A stretch of 64,000 bases of DNA from Halomonas sp. A40-4 (GCF_015767635.1 NZ_CP065230.1:1-64000); one strand, 5' to 3'; numbered from the stretch's first letter, positions 30,418 through 40,669 are shown. Notes: generated from the letters alone by a model not told the origin. Program-made: numbers and translations.

Positions 30418-33400
30418 TCAGTGCCCCAGGAAGTATTGATAAGTGAGTGAAACGCCCAGGTTAGTGTCGCCATCATTCCCCGTTCCCTGGTCAGCCTCCA
30501 GGCTCAGGCTGAGTGCGTCATTACCGAAAAGTCGGCTACCCAAGGCAAAACGGGCGTTAAGGCCGATATCTTTTTCGGGTAGCTGGTAGCCCGCTTCCAA
30601 CGCTACCTCGAAACTCGGTGAGGCCAGCAAAGGGGAAGTGCTGGCGGGTTCCCCGCGTCGCAGCGCGACGCCGACCCCTACAAAACTCGATTGTTCGGTG
30701 AGCAAGTCATCAGCTTGAAAATTGGCTGGTAGTCGCTGGCGGATATCGTCAGGCAACTGGCCGATGGAATAGTCGGCATGATTGGCCAACAAACTGAGAT
30801 CCAACTGGCGGGTAGCCCCTTTCAGCAGCGCATGGCGTAGCTCGGCATCTACCCGATAGCCATCGCCCAATGTCTGCCGTGTTTCGCGGCTGCGCAGATT
30901 CACGTGACGAGTGTCCAGGGTCAGAGTGTCTCGGGCGGTAGGGGTCCATTCCATGCGAATGCCAATCTGGTCTTCGACGGCTAGCAGTCGCATCGAGTCG
31001 CTAATATCGGACACATGGCTTATTTCGCCATACAGCGTGCCTGCCAGGCGTGAGGTGGCCTGCCAGCGTTGAGACACGCCACCGTAAAGCCGGTTATTAC
31101 GGTCAGTGTTTAGCTGGCCCAGCGATAACTCGGTATCAAGGCGCGTACCGTTCCGGCCCACGGTTAATTCGACGGCTTGTTCATCGCGGAGGTCTTGGCT
31201 ATCGACAGCGTCGTCGTGGTTATCTAGCTGACGACGAACCAGATCAAGCTGGCCCCAGAAACGCTCTCCACTTAGCTGATATGACACGTCCTGTGAGGCG
31301 ATATCCAGGTCGCCCAAGCGCCGATATTTAGCCGAAGTGGCCAGCCGGTGAGGCATGTCGGCGGCTAGCTCGACGACATCACGCCGTCGGTCCACGCCCT
31401 TCGCGGTAAGCCGTTCGGCGAGCGCCCAGGCGTCTTGTCGACGGTCAAGCTGGCGCATAATGGCTAAGCGATCGGTGGCGGAAAGCGCGCGACCCGCATC
31501 GCTATCCAATAACCCTTCTAGTGTATCGCGATCGTTTTTTTCTAAGGCCACAGCCAACGTTTGCCAGGCGGGACTGACATACCCCTGTGACTGGGCGCGG
31601 AGCAGCAAATAGCGGGCGTGAACGGGCTGTCGCATAGCCATGTGTGCATCGAACAGCCACTCGCTGTCGCTGGGTTGGGGGGGCGTATCGGCAAAGGCGT
31701 CTGTCACGAGCTGGTGGTACCAGCTGCGCACGCTCTCAGGGCCATGTCGGTTGGCCACTATTGCCATTGCCTGAGTATGGTCGCGGCGCTGCGCCTCGCT
31801 CAGAGGAGACGCTAGCGGTGAGGTAAAGGTTGGCGACAGCTCGTCGAAGGCGGCCAAGCGCATGTTAAATGCCAGCGCTACTTCACCGCGCTGACTGAGG
31901 GCATCGGCGTAGTAAAGCTGCTGCCAGGCATCCAATACACCTGCGTCGCTTGCCAAGGCGTACCAGACAAGTGCTTGATCGAGGTTGCCTGAAAAACGTT
32001 CCGCGTCGGCCATGGCGCTCATCATGGAAGGCGTCTGAACGGCCTGCTCCTGCCACTCTGTGATGCGCTCGCGTATTGCTTCATCATCCCCTGAGGCGAT
32101 CAACGCGTATAGCATGCCTGCGCGAAGACCAGGGTCCTGGGGTGAGTGCTCCAGGGCGCGTTGGTAAGCGTTGATCGCTTCGTCAGGTTCTCGCCGGAGC
32201 AGCGCTTGCTGTGCCGACGCAGCCCAATAATCCGACGAATTAGCGAATCTTTCAGGGGTTTGTTCTGCCATCGCCAATAGCGACTGGGTCAATGCTGTCT
32301 GGCGTTCTCGTTGGGCCAGATAGAGCATTTGAATCAGGGCATCGCCGTCACGTGCCTGGGCCCAGCGGTACTCGGTCACCCGCATGGCAAGGTCGAGGTT
32401 GTCATTATCAGCAGCGGTTTGTATGAGCCGGGAGGCGCCTTCTGCGTCCAGGTTATCCTGTTCAAATAACCTGCGATAGGCCGTCATGCTGGCCTGGCTA
32501 TCGCCTAGCTGCCAGGCTAGCTCGGCGCGTTGCTTGTCATTGCTGGCGCCCATGCTGATGCCATCCGTGGGCGAGCCTAATAGTTGCAAGGCACGATCCA
32601 ACTGCCAGTTTTGGCTCATCAACTGGTTTTGGGCCTGGATGAACTCAGGCTGTGACCCGTAGCGGACATTGAGTGCCGCCCAACTGTCAGCCGCTTCATC
32701 CAGGCGTCCGGTTTGCCCAAGCCAGGTGGCCAGGCGAATACCTAGCGCTTGGTCGTGAATGCCGGATGCCTGCCAGGCTTGGATCTGCTCAATCGCGGCG
32801 TCGGGCTCGCCCAATTGTTCAAGCAAATCGGCCCATAAACGACGGTCTTCCAGCGTCAGTTGGCCTTGGCCATCAAGGCGGTTCAAGGCGCGTATGACAG
32901 AAGGTCGGTCGCGGACACTCAGTGCCAGCGAAATGACCCAGCGATTATGGCTTTCCTCGCCGGTTTGACGGGCGAGTTGATCAGCGTTTTGCAGTGCGCC
33001 CGCGGCATCGCCGGACCACTGCTGAGTTTGGGTCAGTTGCTCCAGGTAAGCGGTGTTGTCTGGGTCTTGGCGGCGTAGCTGGTCGAGCGCCCCCAGCGCG
33101 CTGGCTAATTCGTTAAGGCCCAGGGCGATGTTGACGTGGCGTTCTAGGTTCGCGATGTCCGGTTGCTGGTCGATGAGTCGCTGTGACCAGCCAAGCGCCT
33201 GCTGAGGCTGGCCGTGGGCCAGTGCGAGGCGAATACCCAGGTCGAGCAGCTCGCGGTCATTGGGAAACGCGGCCAGGTATTCGCGGGCGTATTCGACACC
33301 ATCGTCCTGCTGGCTCTGTTGGGCGGAGCGTAGCGCTTCCAGAGCTGCAGATCGGCGCGGCGATTCGGCGCTATCATCGCCTTGTTGGGCGTGCGCTGAG

Positions 33401-34089
33401 GCAATCAGCCAGGAAAGCCAGCCCAGTGTCACCCTGGGCATTTCCGCGACTCGGTAAGCGCGATGCCAGGCGGCGGCCGAGCGCTCCGGGTGACCGGCGC
33501 GAAGCCACCAGTAGCCGGCCAGTGATAACCAATGATATTGGCTGTCGACCTGCTGCTCAGCAAGACGCTCATAAAGTGTAGCGGCCTGTGAAGGGGTCTC
33601 CGTGGCCAGCCAGTAGTCCGCCATGCGTTCTAAATACGCCGCAGGCAGATGGGCGTTGGTCTGGAAAGCCTGCAGGATGGCTTGAAACTGCTGCACGGCT
33701 TGCTGACGGTCTGGTTGCTCCACTTTGATCGCCGCGAGCAATTGCCACTCGATGGACAGGCGCAGCCATTGAATCGTCTTGTCTTCATTGTCATGCAGAG
33801 GCATCAGGATAGTGCGAGCCAACGGCGCGTCGCCCACCTGGAGCAGTTTGCTTGCAAGATTGACGCGTAGCTCGACGTTATCCGGGTTGGCGTTTAACAG
33901 TGCCTGGGAGTACAGCAGTGAAATACGGCTCGGCATGCTGTCGCTGCTTTCGAGGGTCAGCAGATGGTGGGCAGGAAACAGCAATACCAACATCAAGGCG
34001 ATGACCAATGCCACCAGGCGCAGGGTCAACGGTCGGATCAGGCGCCTTTGACGCAACACAGTACCGGCTTTGGGATTAACGCGTTGCAC
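30418..34089 (-). CDS. pelB: Pel outer-membrane export protein PelB (TPR superhelix plus beta-barrel)
   Basis: PelB links a long periplasmic TPR scaffold to an outer-membrane beta-barrel that exports Pel. The 1223 residues start with a membrane anchor (LRLVALVIALMLVLLF), continue with some 19 helical repeats up to about residue 880, and end with a barrel of alternating strands finishing VSLTYQYFLGH. P. aeruginosa PelB has 1193 residues. I chose the GTG at 34089, which has GAGGTG upstream and overlaps pelA by 14 bases; the frame is open to 34125. The TPR region binds PelA in P. aeruginosa. Confidence 0.93.
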   Translation of the reverse strand: MQRVNPKAGTVLRQRRLIRPLTLRLVALVIALMLVLLFPAHHLLTLESSDSMPSRISLLYSQALLNANPDNVELRVNLASKLLQVGDAPLARTILMPLHDNEDKTIQWLRLSIEWQLLAAIKVEQPDRQQAVQQFQAILQAFQTNAHLPAAYLERMADYWLATETPSQAATLYERLAEQQVDSQYHWLSLAGYWWLRAGHPERSAAAWHRAYRVAEMPRVTLGWLSWLIASAHAQQGDDSAESPRRSAALEALRSAQQSQQDDGVEYAREYLAAFPNDRELLDLGIRLALAHGQPQQALGWSQRLIDQQPDIANLERHVNIALGLNELASALGALDQLRRQDPDNTAYLEQLTQTQQWSGDAAGALQNADQLARQTGEESHNRWVISLALSVRDRPSVIRALNRLDGQGQLTLEDRRLWADLLEQLGEPDAAIEQIQAWQASGIHDQALGIRLATWLGQTGRLDEAADSWAALNVRYGSQPEFIQAQNQLMSQNWQLDRALQLLGSPTDGISMGASNDKQRAELAWQLGDSQASMTAYRRLFEQDNLDAEGASRLIQTAADNDNLDLAMRVTEYRWAQARDGDALIQMLYLAQRERQTALTQSLLAMAEQTPERFANSSDYWAASAQQALLRREPDEAINAYQRALEHSPQDPGLRAGMLYALIASGDDEAIRERITEWQEQAVQTPSMMSAMADAERFSGNLDQALVWYALASDAGVLDAWQQLYYADALSQRGEVALAFNMRLAAFDELSPTFTSPLASPLSEAQRRDHTQAMAIVANRHGPESVRSWYHQLVTDAFADTPPQPSDSEWLFDAHMAMRQPVHARYLLLRAQSQGYVSPAWQTLAVALEKNDRDTLEGLLDSDAGRALSATDRLAIMRQLDRRQDAWALAERLTAKGVDRRRDVVELAADMPHRLATSAKYRRLGDLDIASQDVSYQLSGERFWGQLDLVRRQLDNHDDAVDSQDLRDEQAVELTVGRNGTRLDTELSLGQLNTDRNNRLYGGVSQRWQATSRLAGTLYGEISHVSDISDSMRLLAVEDQIGIRMEWTPTARDTLTLDTRHVNLRSRETRQTLGDGYRVDAELRHALLKGATRQLDLSLLANHADYSIGQLPDDIRQRLPANFQADDLLTEQSSFVGVGVALRRGEPASTSPLLASPSFEVALEAGYQLPEKDIGLNARFALGSRLFGNDALSLSLEADQGTGNDGDTNLGVSLTYQYFLGH

Positions 34090-36886
34090 AGCGCACCTCG
34101 ATACGCTCAGCATCAGCGCGGTCAAAGGCTAGTAGAGTGGCGTTATCACGTTGTTCAATACGCGCCCCAGGGGCAGAGACTTGACAGTTATGGGTGTTGG
34201 CTAGCGCTACCTTTAATGGTAACTGTTCGGCGGCAAGGCCTAAGCTTAGCTGCCCGGACGACCCTGTCTGCCACTCGGTGATGCGCCCGTTGGCATAGCG
34301 CAAGTGAGGTACTTGCGGTTGACTAGTCGTCACGTAAAGGGTGGCGTTACGGTCACCTGAGAGCGCGATATAGCGACCCGAATTGATGTCGCGCACGCCC
34401 GCAACGCCTCTAGAGCGCTCGAGATCAGGCCAGCCCATGTCCGCGGGTAAACGTAGGGTACGCATGTGGTTAGCCCCTTTGATCTGCCAGCCACTGTCTA
34501 ACTGCTTGGCGATACCGGTGTGGTACCACTGGGTGGCGACATCACTCCACGCGCTGGTAAAAAGCGGCAACGTCTCTTGTGTGAGTACGTACTCATATAC
34601 CTGATGGAGCGCACGCAGTGCCCCGGGACTCGCAGCAGAGTAAAAGTGATAGTAAATATCGATAGGCTTTAAACGGCGCGGCTGGTCGGTGAGCTGGTAG
34701 GTCTCAATCGCTCGCCGATAGCCCCAAAGTGGGCCAAGCATGTTGTTGGTATATATATTTTCATTAATCTGCGGGGCATAAACCTGAAGGTAGCGGCCCA
34801 GCGGGCGCAGCATGGGCGACACATTGGTCATGGTCGGGTTGCTTTGGGTAACGCTGGTGTTGCCGCCGTTAATATTGCGTAGCCCCAACTCGTCGGCAAT
34901 CGCCAAGGCTTTTTCCGGCGGTAGTGCGTTACCCGTCCATAGCACCACCTTGACCGGCTTATCGGCGGGTGCCAGCTCACGGTTGATATAGTCGGTTGAG
35001 CCTTCGATTTCGCGTCGTAGCGAGAAGCGATAGCCGGGAATCGGAAGGTTGTAATTGAAATTGGCAAGAGTTACACCCTGGCCCGCCAAGTCGTTTTCAT
35101 TGAGGCTTTCCCACTCGAAAGGGTGGCTAAAGGTGTGCGTTGCGACTTCCACCCAAGGGAGACTGAAAATACGCCGGGCTAGCGGTTCTAACGTAGCGCG
35201 GTGCTGGGGATAAAGGCCCTCAGGACCTATCTCGCCTTCAATAATCGACACCGTGGTAGGCACCTGATAGCGCCTTAAAATGTCCGACAGCATCAGTTCG
35301 CCTGTGAAGGGCGTGCCCGGCATGTCGGCGCGGCTAACAAAAGCATCGCCGTCAATCTGGGTCATCCAGTAGCGGGCGCCATTTTCGGTGGTGGCGTCGG
35401 GGATCGGCATGTCCGGGAGTGCTAATGCGCGCTTTAAGAAGGCAAAGGGATCAAGATTCCAGCGTATTTGCGTTTCGCTGGCCTGCTCGAAAATCCACGG
35501 GTGGCTTGCAAGACCACCCCAAGGGCCGGTGATGATCGGTGAAAAGCGCCGCTGCTGGTCATCGCTCAGCGTCAGATGTGATGTGTTGGCGCTGTTGAGT
35601 ATCTGGTAGCTGGTCTGCGGTGCGGGGGACGGGTGTGGAAACCCTTCGAAATCAACCAGGTTGTCATGTTCCAGTGGTGTTAACGAGGAAGCCACAAGAC
35701 CGCTGACTTCACGCAGCCCCATTAAAGTACCCAACGAGCCCGAGAGCGGTATGCCTGGATCACCGATGATGACTGCACGCAGGCCATTCTCCATTTGATG
35801 CTGTAGCCAGGGGGCATAATGTGGGGCATTCGTTAACGACTCGTTAAACCATGTGACCACGCCGGCATAGCGGCCGTGCAGGGTGTCGCTGGGCAGCGGC
35901 TCATTGACGTCGCGATACTCGGCGCCGTAGCCAAGGTACTCAAGGGGCATTGCCAGGTAACGATGGGCGTTGGTGTAGGCCAACTCGCCAGCTTCCGTCT
36001 TGGCTTTATCAAACAGGATCAGCACTCGCCGAGGCATGGCCTCGATCAGCCCGATACCCATTTGATTGAGTTGTGGAACACTCACCCAGGGAATAAACCC
36101 TTCGTCATGAATGCGCTTGGCGGTGTCTCGCGCTAACGCGCGGTTATTGGCGGGCACATAGTCGATCGCAATCGCGGGCAGCTGATAGTCATCCCTAACG
36201 CGGGCAAGCTGTGCGTAAAGCCAGGCCTGGTCATCGTCAGGCACTGCCCCGTAGACCTTGGTGCTGGGGTTCCAGCCGCGATAGAGCGACTCTGCGGCCA
36301 CCCCGGCAACATCACTGTGAACGCGGTCAAGGATTTCAAAGCCCCGGTTGAACACCAGTTGCATATCGGGGAACTGACGTTTGATCTGGGTAACGATCTC
36401 CACCAGCGCGTCTTGCTGGCGCTTAGCGGCGTCTCCCTCAGGGGCAAATAGGCGATAACTATCCAAAGTGTCGAGAAACAGGCCACGATAACCCGCATTC
36501 CACAATGGTCGAATGTGTTCCTCAATCAACCATCGTTGCCACTCGGGGGCGGTCAGGTCGGCGACCTGGCTATTCCAGGCGTCGTTGCGGGTGACCAGCG
36601 CATCTTCGGCAACAAGTGTCTTGGCTTCCCGCCATGCGTCGAGTTCACCAACACTGACGTAGGCAAAGACTTGCCCGCCGTGCTGTCTAAGTTGACGGGA
36701 TTGGTCATGGTCAATATTGGCCGCCTCGACCACGATCCAGTCGAACTGCGAGAGAAGCTCGGTGGGGGCGTCATTGCCGTAGTAGAACGCAACGCTGGGT
36801 TGGCCGGGTGTTGTGGCCGCATACACCAGGGCACTGCTTAGCATGTTGAGTGCTAAGAGTAGTCCACGGAAGAGAGAAGTCGCCAC
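34076..36886 (-). CDS. pelA: Pel deacetylase/hydrolase PelA
   Basis: PelA is a periplasmic enzyme that deacetylates Pel and can also cleave it. It has 936 residues (948 in P. aeruginosa). A signal peptide covers the first 24 residues. The N-terminal glycoside hydrolase domain has FLDTLDSYR and a probable catalytic Glu at 199 (AAESLY). The deacetylase domain has D512-G-D514 and the metal-binding HTFSH at 584-588. These residues are offset by 16 from D528, H600 and H604 of P. aeruginosa PelA. It starts with GTG behind AAGGTG and lies 45 bases after the epimerase gene. Confidence 0.95.
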   Translation of the reverse strand: MATSLFRGLLLALNMLSSALVYAATTPGQPSVAFYYGNDAPTELLSQFDWIVVEAANIDHDQSRQLRQHGGQVFAYVSVGELDAWREAKTLVAEDALVTRNDAWNSQVADLTAPEWQRWLIEEHIRPLWNAGYRGLFLDTLDSYRLFAPEGDAAKRQQDALVEIVTQIKRQFPDMQLVFNRGFEILDRVHSDVAGVAAESLYRGWNPSTKVYGAVPDDDQAWLYAQLARVRDDYQLPAIAIDYVPANNRALARDTAKRIHDEGFIPWVSVPQLNQMGIGLIEAMPRRVLILFDKAKTEAGELAYTNAHRYLAMPLEYLGYGAEYRDVNEPLPSDTLHGRYAGVVTWFNESLTNAPHYAPWLQHQMENGLRAVIIGDPGIPLSGSLGTLMGLREVSGLVASSLTPLEHDNLVDFEGFPHPSPAPQTSYQILNSANTSHLTLSDDQQRRFSPIITGPWGGLASHPWIFEQASETQIRWNLDPFAFLKRALALPDMPIPDATTENGARYWMTQIDGDAFVSRADMPGTPFTGELMLSDILRRYQVPTTVSIIEGEIGPEGLYPQHRATLEPLARRIFSLPWVEVATHTFSHPFEWESLNENDLAGQGVTLANFNYNLPIPGYRFSLRREIEGSTDYINRELAPADKPVKVVLWTGNALPPEKALAIADELGLRNINGGNTSVTQSNPTMTNVSPMLRPLGRYLQVYAPQINENIYTNNMLGPLWGYRRAIETYQLTDQPRRLKPIDIYYHFYSAASPGALRALHQVYEYVLTQETLPLFTSAWSDVATQWYHTGIAKQLDSGWQIKGANHMRTLRLPADMGWPDLERSRGVAGVRDINSGRYIALSGDRNATLYVTTSQPQVPHLRYANGRITEWQTGSSGQLSLGLAAEQLPLKVALANTHNCQVSAPGARIEQRDNATLLAFDRADAERIEVRCATR

Positions 36887-36931
36887 AGCATCACCTTTAT
36901 ATTGGTATTGACCATTCGCATAATGCGCTTA

Positions 36932-37909
36932 TCAGGCGCTCACCTTCAGTGGGGAGGCTGACTCCCTGGCGATGGTGTGGCGATAGTCTTGAATGAGTTC
37001 GCTCAGGCCTTCGCTTAGCGTCCATTGCGGACTCAACGATAGCCATTCGGCCAGCCGCTGAGGGTCCCCGTAAGAATGTTGAATATCTTCGGCCTTGGCG
37101 GGTAGGTGCTGGGCGGGTAATGAACAACCGGTGAAGTGGTTAAGAAGGTCGATCAGTTCAAGCAGATTAATCCGCTGACCGGTAGCCACGTTGCAAATAC
37201 CACACTGTTCGCTGAACAGCGCGGTAAGGTTGGCGCGGGCCACATCGCCGACATAGATAAAGTCGCGTGATTGGTGTCCATCGCCATACACGATAGGCGC
37301 TTGATGGGCAAGCAGTCTGTCGATAAAGCGCGCCACAACCCCCGCATAGGGCGAGTGCGGATCTTGGCGTGGGCCGTAAACATTGAAATAACGCAGCCCT
37401 AAACTGGGTAAGTTGTGCAGGCTTGCCAGCAGGGCGGCATAGCGTTCATCCACCCATTTTTCCAGCCCATAAGGCGATAGCGGCTGCTGACATGACTCTT
37501 CGGTCAGGGGCAGCTGTGTTGGCACACCGTAAACGGCGGCAGAAGAAGCGTAAACGAGTTTCGTGACCTTTGCCTGGGCTGCCGATTGCATCACGTTAAG
37601 CGCCCCTAGGATATTATGTGTGGCAGAGTCGTAAGGATCTTCAACTGAGCGTGAAACGGATACCTGAGCGGCCAGGTGTAGGCAATGAGTGATTCCCCGC
37701 ATTGCGGCTGAGACGTCCTCGCGGGATCGGATATCACCTTGCATAACGTCAAGATGTTTGTGTTCAGGCAGGTTGGCCTGGCGACCACTTGAAAAATTGT
37801 CCAGCACGCGCACCGAGTAACCGCTTGCCAAAAGTAGGTCGACCGTATGGGAGCCTATAAAGCCTGCACCACCCGTCACAAGAACACGCTTATCGTTGTG
37901 ATCCAACAT
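36932..37909 (-). CDS. NAD-dependent UDP-sugar epimerase, PelX-like
   Basis: This 325-residue extended short-chain dehydrogenase has the Rossmann motif [11 protein letters not shown] (residues 11-21), S122/S123 and the catalytic Y147 and K151 (SPYGLEK). It resembles UDP-GlcNAc/UDP-Glc C4-epimerases. In some Pseudomonas species a C4-epimerase called PelX lies directly before pelA and supplies UDP-GalNAc; the position here, 45 bases before pelA, is the same. I therefore infer a PelX role. I chose the ATG at 37909 with AAGGG upstream rather than the GTG at 37951. The gene heads the pel operon, so its 5' region probably holds the operon promoter. Confidence 0.85.
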   Translation of the reverse strand: MLDHNDKRVLVTGGAGFIGSHTVDLLLASGYSVRVLDNFSSGRQANLPEHKHLDVMQGDIRSREDVSAAMRGITHCLHLAAQVSVSRSVEDPYDSATHNILGALNVMQSAAQAKVTKLVYASSAAVYGVPTQLPLTEESCQQPLSPYGLEKWVDERYAALLASLHNLPSLGLRYFNVYGPRQDPHSPYAGVVARFIDRLLAHQAPIVYGDGHQSRDFIYVGDVARANLTALFSEQCGICNVATGQRINLLELIDLLNHFTGCSLPAQHLPAKAEDIQHSYGDPQRLAEWLSLSPQWTLSEGLSELIQDYRHTIARESASPLKVSA

Positions 37910-38001
37910 GATGTTCCCTTCCCCTTTATTGGCTGATGACGTCTTCGTCACAAGACGTTAATCAGCGCTTTTTTTGCAACAGTTTGTATCCTTATGTTTA
38001 A

Positions 38002-38019
38002 TTCTAATTACAATTAGAA
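38002..38019. promoter_or_regulatory. Palindrome upstream of the epimerase-pel operon
   Basis: TTCTAATT-AC-AATTAGAA is an inverted repeat with 8-bp arms and a 2-bp centre, 93 bases upstream of the first pel-operon start codon, in a gap with unusually AT-rich sequence. This is the form of a dimeric repressor or activator site. The regulator is unknown, and no convincing -10/-35 pair can be fixed around it. Confidence 0.45.
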
Positions 38020-38144
38020 GCAATAGTCGGACTAATGGATTTGCTCACTAACACGGCATGCTTTTCGTCATACTTTGAGCATGGGTAAGGGTATGGGCCT
38101 GGGGACGAGTAGGGTGAGAAGAGAGGTGGAGGGGGTGTTATTGT

Positions 38145-38178
38145 TCGATAAAACAAAGGCCAGCGTAAAAACTGGCCT
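38145..38178 (-). terminator. Probable terminator of rpiA
   Basis: On the minus strand AGGCCAG (38178-38172) pairs with CTGGCCT (38163-38157) around an 8-base loop, followed by TTGTTTTAT. It lies about 30 bases after the rpiA stop codon. The T tract is interrupted, so efficiency is uncertain. Confidence 0.6.
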
Positions 38179-38206
38179 GGCTAAGGATGAGCAAGCTACA
38201 AAATTA

Positions 38207-38881
38207 TTAGCGTAGCGTGATCCGCTCAACGCCCTCCGGGTTGCCTAATAGCAGGATGTCGGCTCCTCGGTCGGCAAATAGACCATTGGTGACCACGCCC
38301 ACAATGGCGTTGAGCGTGGCTTCCATGGCGACCGGGTCGTCGATCATGAATTCATAGCAGTCGATAATCTGGTTGCCATTGTCGGTAACCACGCCTTGCC
38401 GATACACCGGTTCAGCCCCCAGGGCGACGAGTTGGCGGGAAACGTAGGAGCGTGCCATGGGAATGACTTCCACCGGCAGTGGAAAGTGCCCAAGCTGGCT
38501 GACATATTTGGATTGGTCGGCGATGCAAATGAAACGCTCGGCGCAGGCAGCCACGATTTTTTCCCGGGTGAGTGCCGCTCCGCCGCCTTTGATCATTTGT
38601 AAGTGAGCATTCACTTCGTCAGCGCCGTCGATGTAAAAGGGCAGTGTTCCAACGCTATTCAACTCGAACACCTCGATGCCCAATGCTTCCAAGCGTTTGG
38701 CACTGGCCTCAGAGCTTGCCACCGCTCCCTTGAACTGATCACGTAGCGGCTTTAAGCGGTCGATAAACAGGTTGGCCGTCGAGCCGGTGCCGATTCCCAG
38801 CACGGTGTCTTTTTCCAGCCAGGGTTCAATTTCACTGATCGCTTTATCGGCGACGGCGGCCTTGAGTTCGTCTTGGTTCAT
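38207..38881 (-). CDS. rpiA: Ribose-5-phosphate isomerase A
   Basis: RpiA interconverts ribose 5-phosphate and ribulose 5-phosphate in the pentose phosphate pathway. The 224 residues (219 in E. coli) carry the substrate loop LGIGTGSTA, the DGADEVN motif with catalytic Asp residues, and [12 protein letters not shown] with the catalytic Glu and Lys. It is divergent from ilvA across a gap of about 160 bases. Confidence 0.97.
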   Translation of the reverse strand: MNQDELKAAVADKAISEIEPWLEKDTVLGIGTGSTANLFIDRLKPLRDQFKGAVASSEASAKRLEALGIEVFELNSVGTLPFYIDGADEVNAHLQMIKGGGAALTREKIVAACAERFICIADQSKYVSQLGHFPLPVEVIPMARSYVSRQLVALGAEPVYRQGVVTDNGNQIIDCYEFMIDDPVAMEATLNAIVGVVTNGLFADRGADILLLGNPEGVERITLR

Positions 38882-39043
38882 GGTATGCCTTTTCGCAGGG
38901 AAGATTGGACTCGGTGACCATTATAACGGCCTAAACGCGGCCTGCCGATCAAAACGCTGCTGGACGTCGAACGGCGTAATCTGCTACCAATAGGAGCTTT
39001 CCCCGCACCCGTCAGGGTTATGTTCTTTCTTGGAATTTTCCGC

Positions 39044-40558
39044 ATGCTTGAAGCTACCGTCAAAAAGATCCTCCAGGCCCACGTTTACGAAGCCGCTTGT
39101 GAAACGCCCATTTCACCTGCTCCTTTTTTGTCGCGTCGTTTCAATAACCAGATTTTAATCAAGCGCGAAGACCTGCAGCCGGTTTTCTCGTTCAAGATCC
39201 GTGGGGCCTACAACAAGATGGCCCAGCTCAGCGAAGAACAGAAAGCCAAAGGCGTGATCGCCGCGTCGGCGGGCAACCATGCCCAGGGGCTTGCCATGGC
39301 CGCCAAATTGATGGGCGTCAAAGCGGTGATCGTGATGCCACGGATTACCCCAGAGATTAAAGTACAGGCGGTCCGCGCCCGGGGCGCCAAGGTAGTCCTC
39401 AAGGGGGATGCCTTTGCTGCCGCCGCTGAGCATGCCCAGGAGCTGATCAAGGAGCACGGCTATACCTATATTCCCCCCTTCGATGATATTGATATTGTCG
39501 CCGGCCAGGGCACTGTCGCGGTGGAAATCCTGCGCCAGCAGGCGGGGCGTCTTGATGCTATTTTTGTACCGGTTGGCGGCGGTGGACTGATTGCCGGGAT
39601 CGCTGCCTACGTTAAATATCTGCGCCCGGATATCAAGGTGATCGGTGTTGAGTCCGAAGACAGCGCCTGCCTGAAAGCGGCATTGGAGGCCGGTGAACGG
39701 GTAGTGCTGGACCAGGTGGGTGTTTTTGCTGAAGGTGTTGCCGTGGCGCAGATTGGCGAAGTGCCCTTTTCGCTGGTGAAAGACATTATCGACGATGTGA
39801 TTACCGTTACCGCCGATGAAATGTGCGCCGCTGTCAAAGATATCTTTGAAGATACCCGCGCCGTCGCGGAAACCTCGGGCGCGCTGTCGCTGGCCGGGTT
39901 GAAAAAATATATTCAGCAAACCGGCGCGGAAGGCGAAACCCTGCTGTGCATCAATTCCGGCGCCAACACCAACTTTGACCGTCTACAGCATATTGCCGAG
40001 CGGACCGAGCTTGGCGAGCAGCGGGAGGCGATCCTGGCGGTAACGATTGCCGAAAAGCCAGGCAGCTTTAAAAAGTTCTGCCGCACGCTTGGCAAACGCA
40101 TGGTCACGGAGTTCAGCTACCGCTACGCAGATAACAGCGAAGCGCATATTTTTGTCGGCGTGCAGGTTAAACCCGGCGGCGAAGATCGCCAACTGGTCAT
40201 CGACAAGCTTCGGGACGGGGGGTATCAGGTCGAGGACTTGACCGACAACGAGCTTGCCAAGTTACACATCCGTCATTTGAGTGGCGGCCGCCCCAGCGAA
40301 TACTTTGAAGAAGAGCTGTATCGCTTTGAATTTCCTGAGCGTCCAGGGGCCCTGATGAACTTTCTCACCCAACTGCCCCATGACTGGAATATTTCGCTGT
40401 TTCATTATCGTAACCACGGGGCCGCTTATGGCCGTGTTCTGGTGGGTATGCAGGTACCTAATGGTGACCGCTCTCACGTCGCCGAGCATCTGGATGCGAT
40501 TGGCTACCGCTATTGGCGGGAAAGCGATAATCCCGCCTACCGGCTGTTCATGGCTTGA
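39044..40558 (+). CDS. ilvA: Threonine ammonia-lyase, biosynthetic
   Basis: IlvA deaminates threonine to 2-oxobutanoate, the first step towards isoleucine. It is a PLP enzyme of fold type II. The PLP lysine is K51 in SFKIRGAYNK; SAGNHAQG binds the cofactor phosphate region, and the glycine loop VGGGGL follows. Two ACT-like regulatory repeats occupy the C-terminal 170 residues, so feedback control by isoleucine is expected. I chose the ATG at 39044 (MLEATVKKIL), which gives 504 residues, the size of the Pseudomonas enzyme; the frame is open to an ATG at 39020. The rpiA-ilvA arrangement is common in gammaproteobacteria. Confidence 0.96.
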   Translation: MLEATVKKILQAHVYEAACETPISPAPFLSRRFNNQILIKREDLQPVFSFKIRGAYNKMAQLSEEQKAKGVIAASAGNHAQGLAMAAKLMGVKAVIVMPRITPEIKVQAVRARGAKVVLKGDAFAAAAEHAQELIKEHGYTYIPPFDDIDIVAGQGTVAVEILRQQAGRLDAIFVPVGGGGLIAGIAAYVKYLRPDIKVIGVESEDSACLKAALEAGERVVLDQVGVFAEGVAVAQIGEVPFSLVKDIIDDVITVTADEMCAAVKDIFEDTRAVAETSGALSLAGLKKYIQQTGAEGETLLCINSGANTNFDRLQHIAERTELGEQREAILAVTIAEKPGSFKKFCRTLGKRMVTEFSYRYADNSEAHIFVGVQVKPGGEDRQLVIDKLRDGGYQVEDLTDNELAKLHIRHLSGGRPSEYFEEELYRFEFPERPGALMNFLTQLPHDWNISLFHYRNHGAAYGRVLVGMQVPNGDRSHVAEHLDAIGYRYWRESDNPAYRLFMA

Positions 40559-40669
40559 TCTTGCGTCGCCAAATATGTGAGCGGTTACTTACAGCGCAGC
40601 CCTTCACAAGTCAGTTTGTTAAGAAACAGTGTGCGTTTATTTTTTAATGTCATATAGGGGGTTAAGCCG

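Noticed and set aside
39155-39919. 254-codon open frame antisense to ilvA
   Set aside because: It is the mirror of conserved ilvA sequence, with no ribosome site or family likeness.
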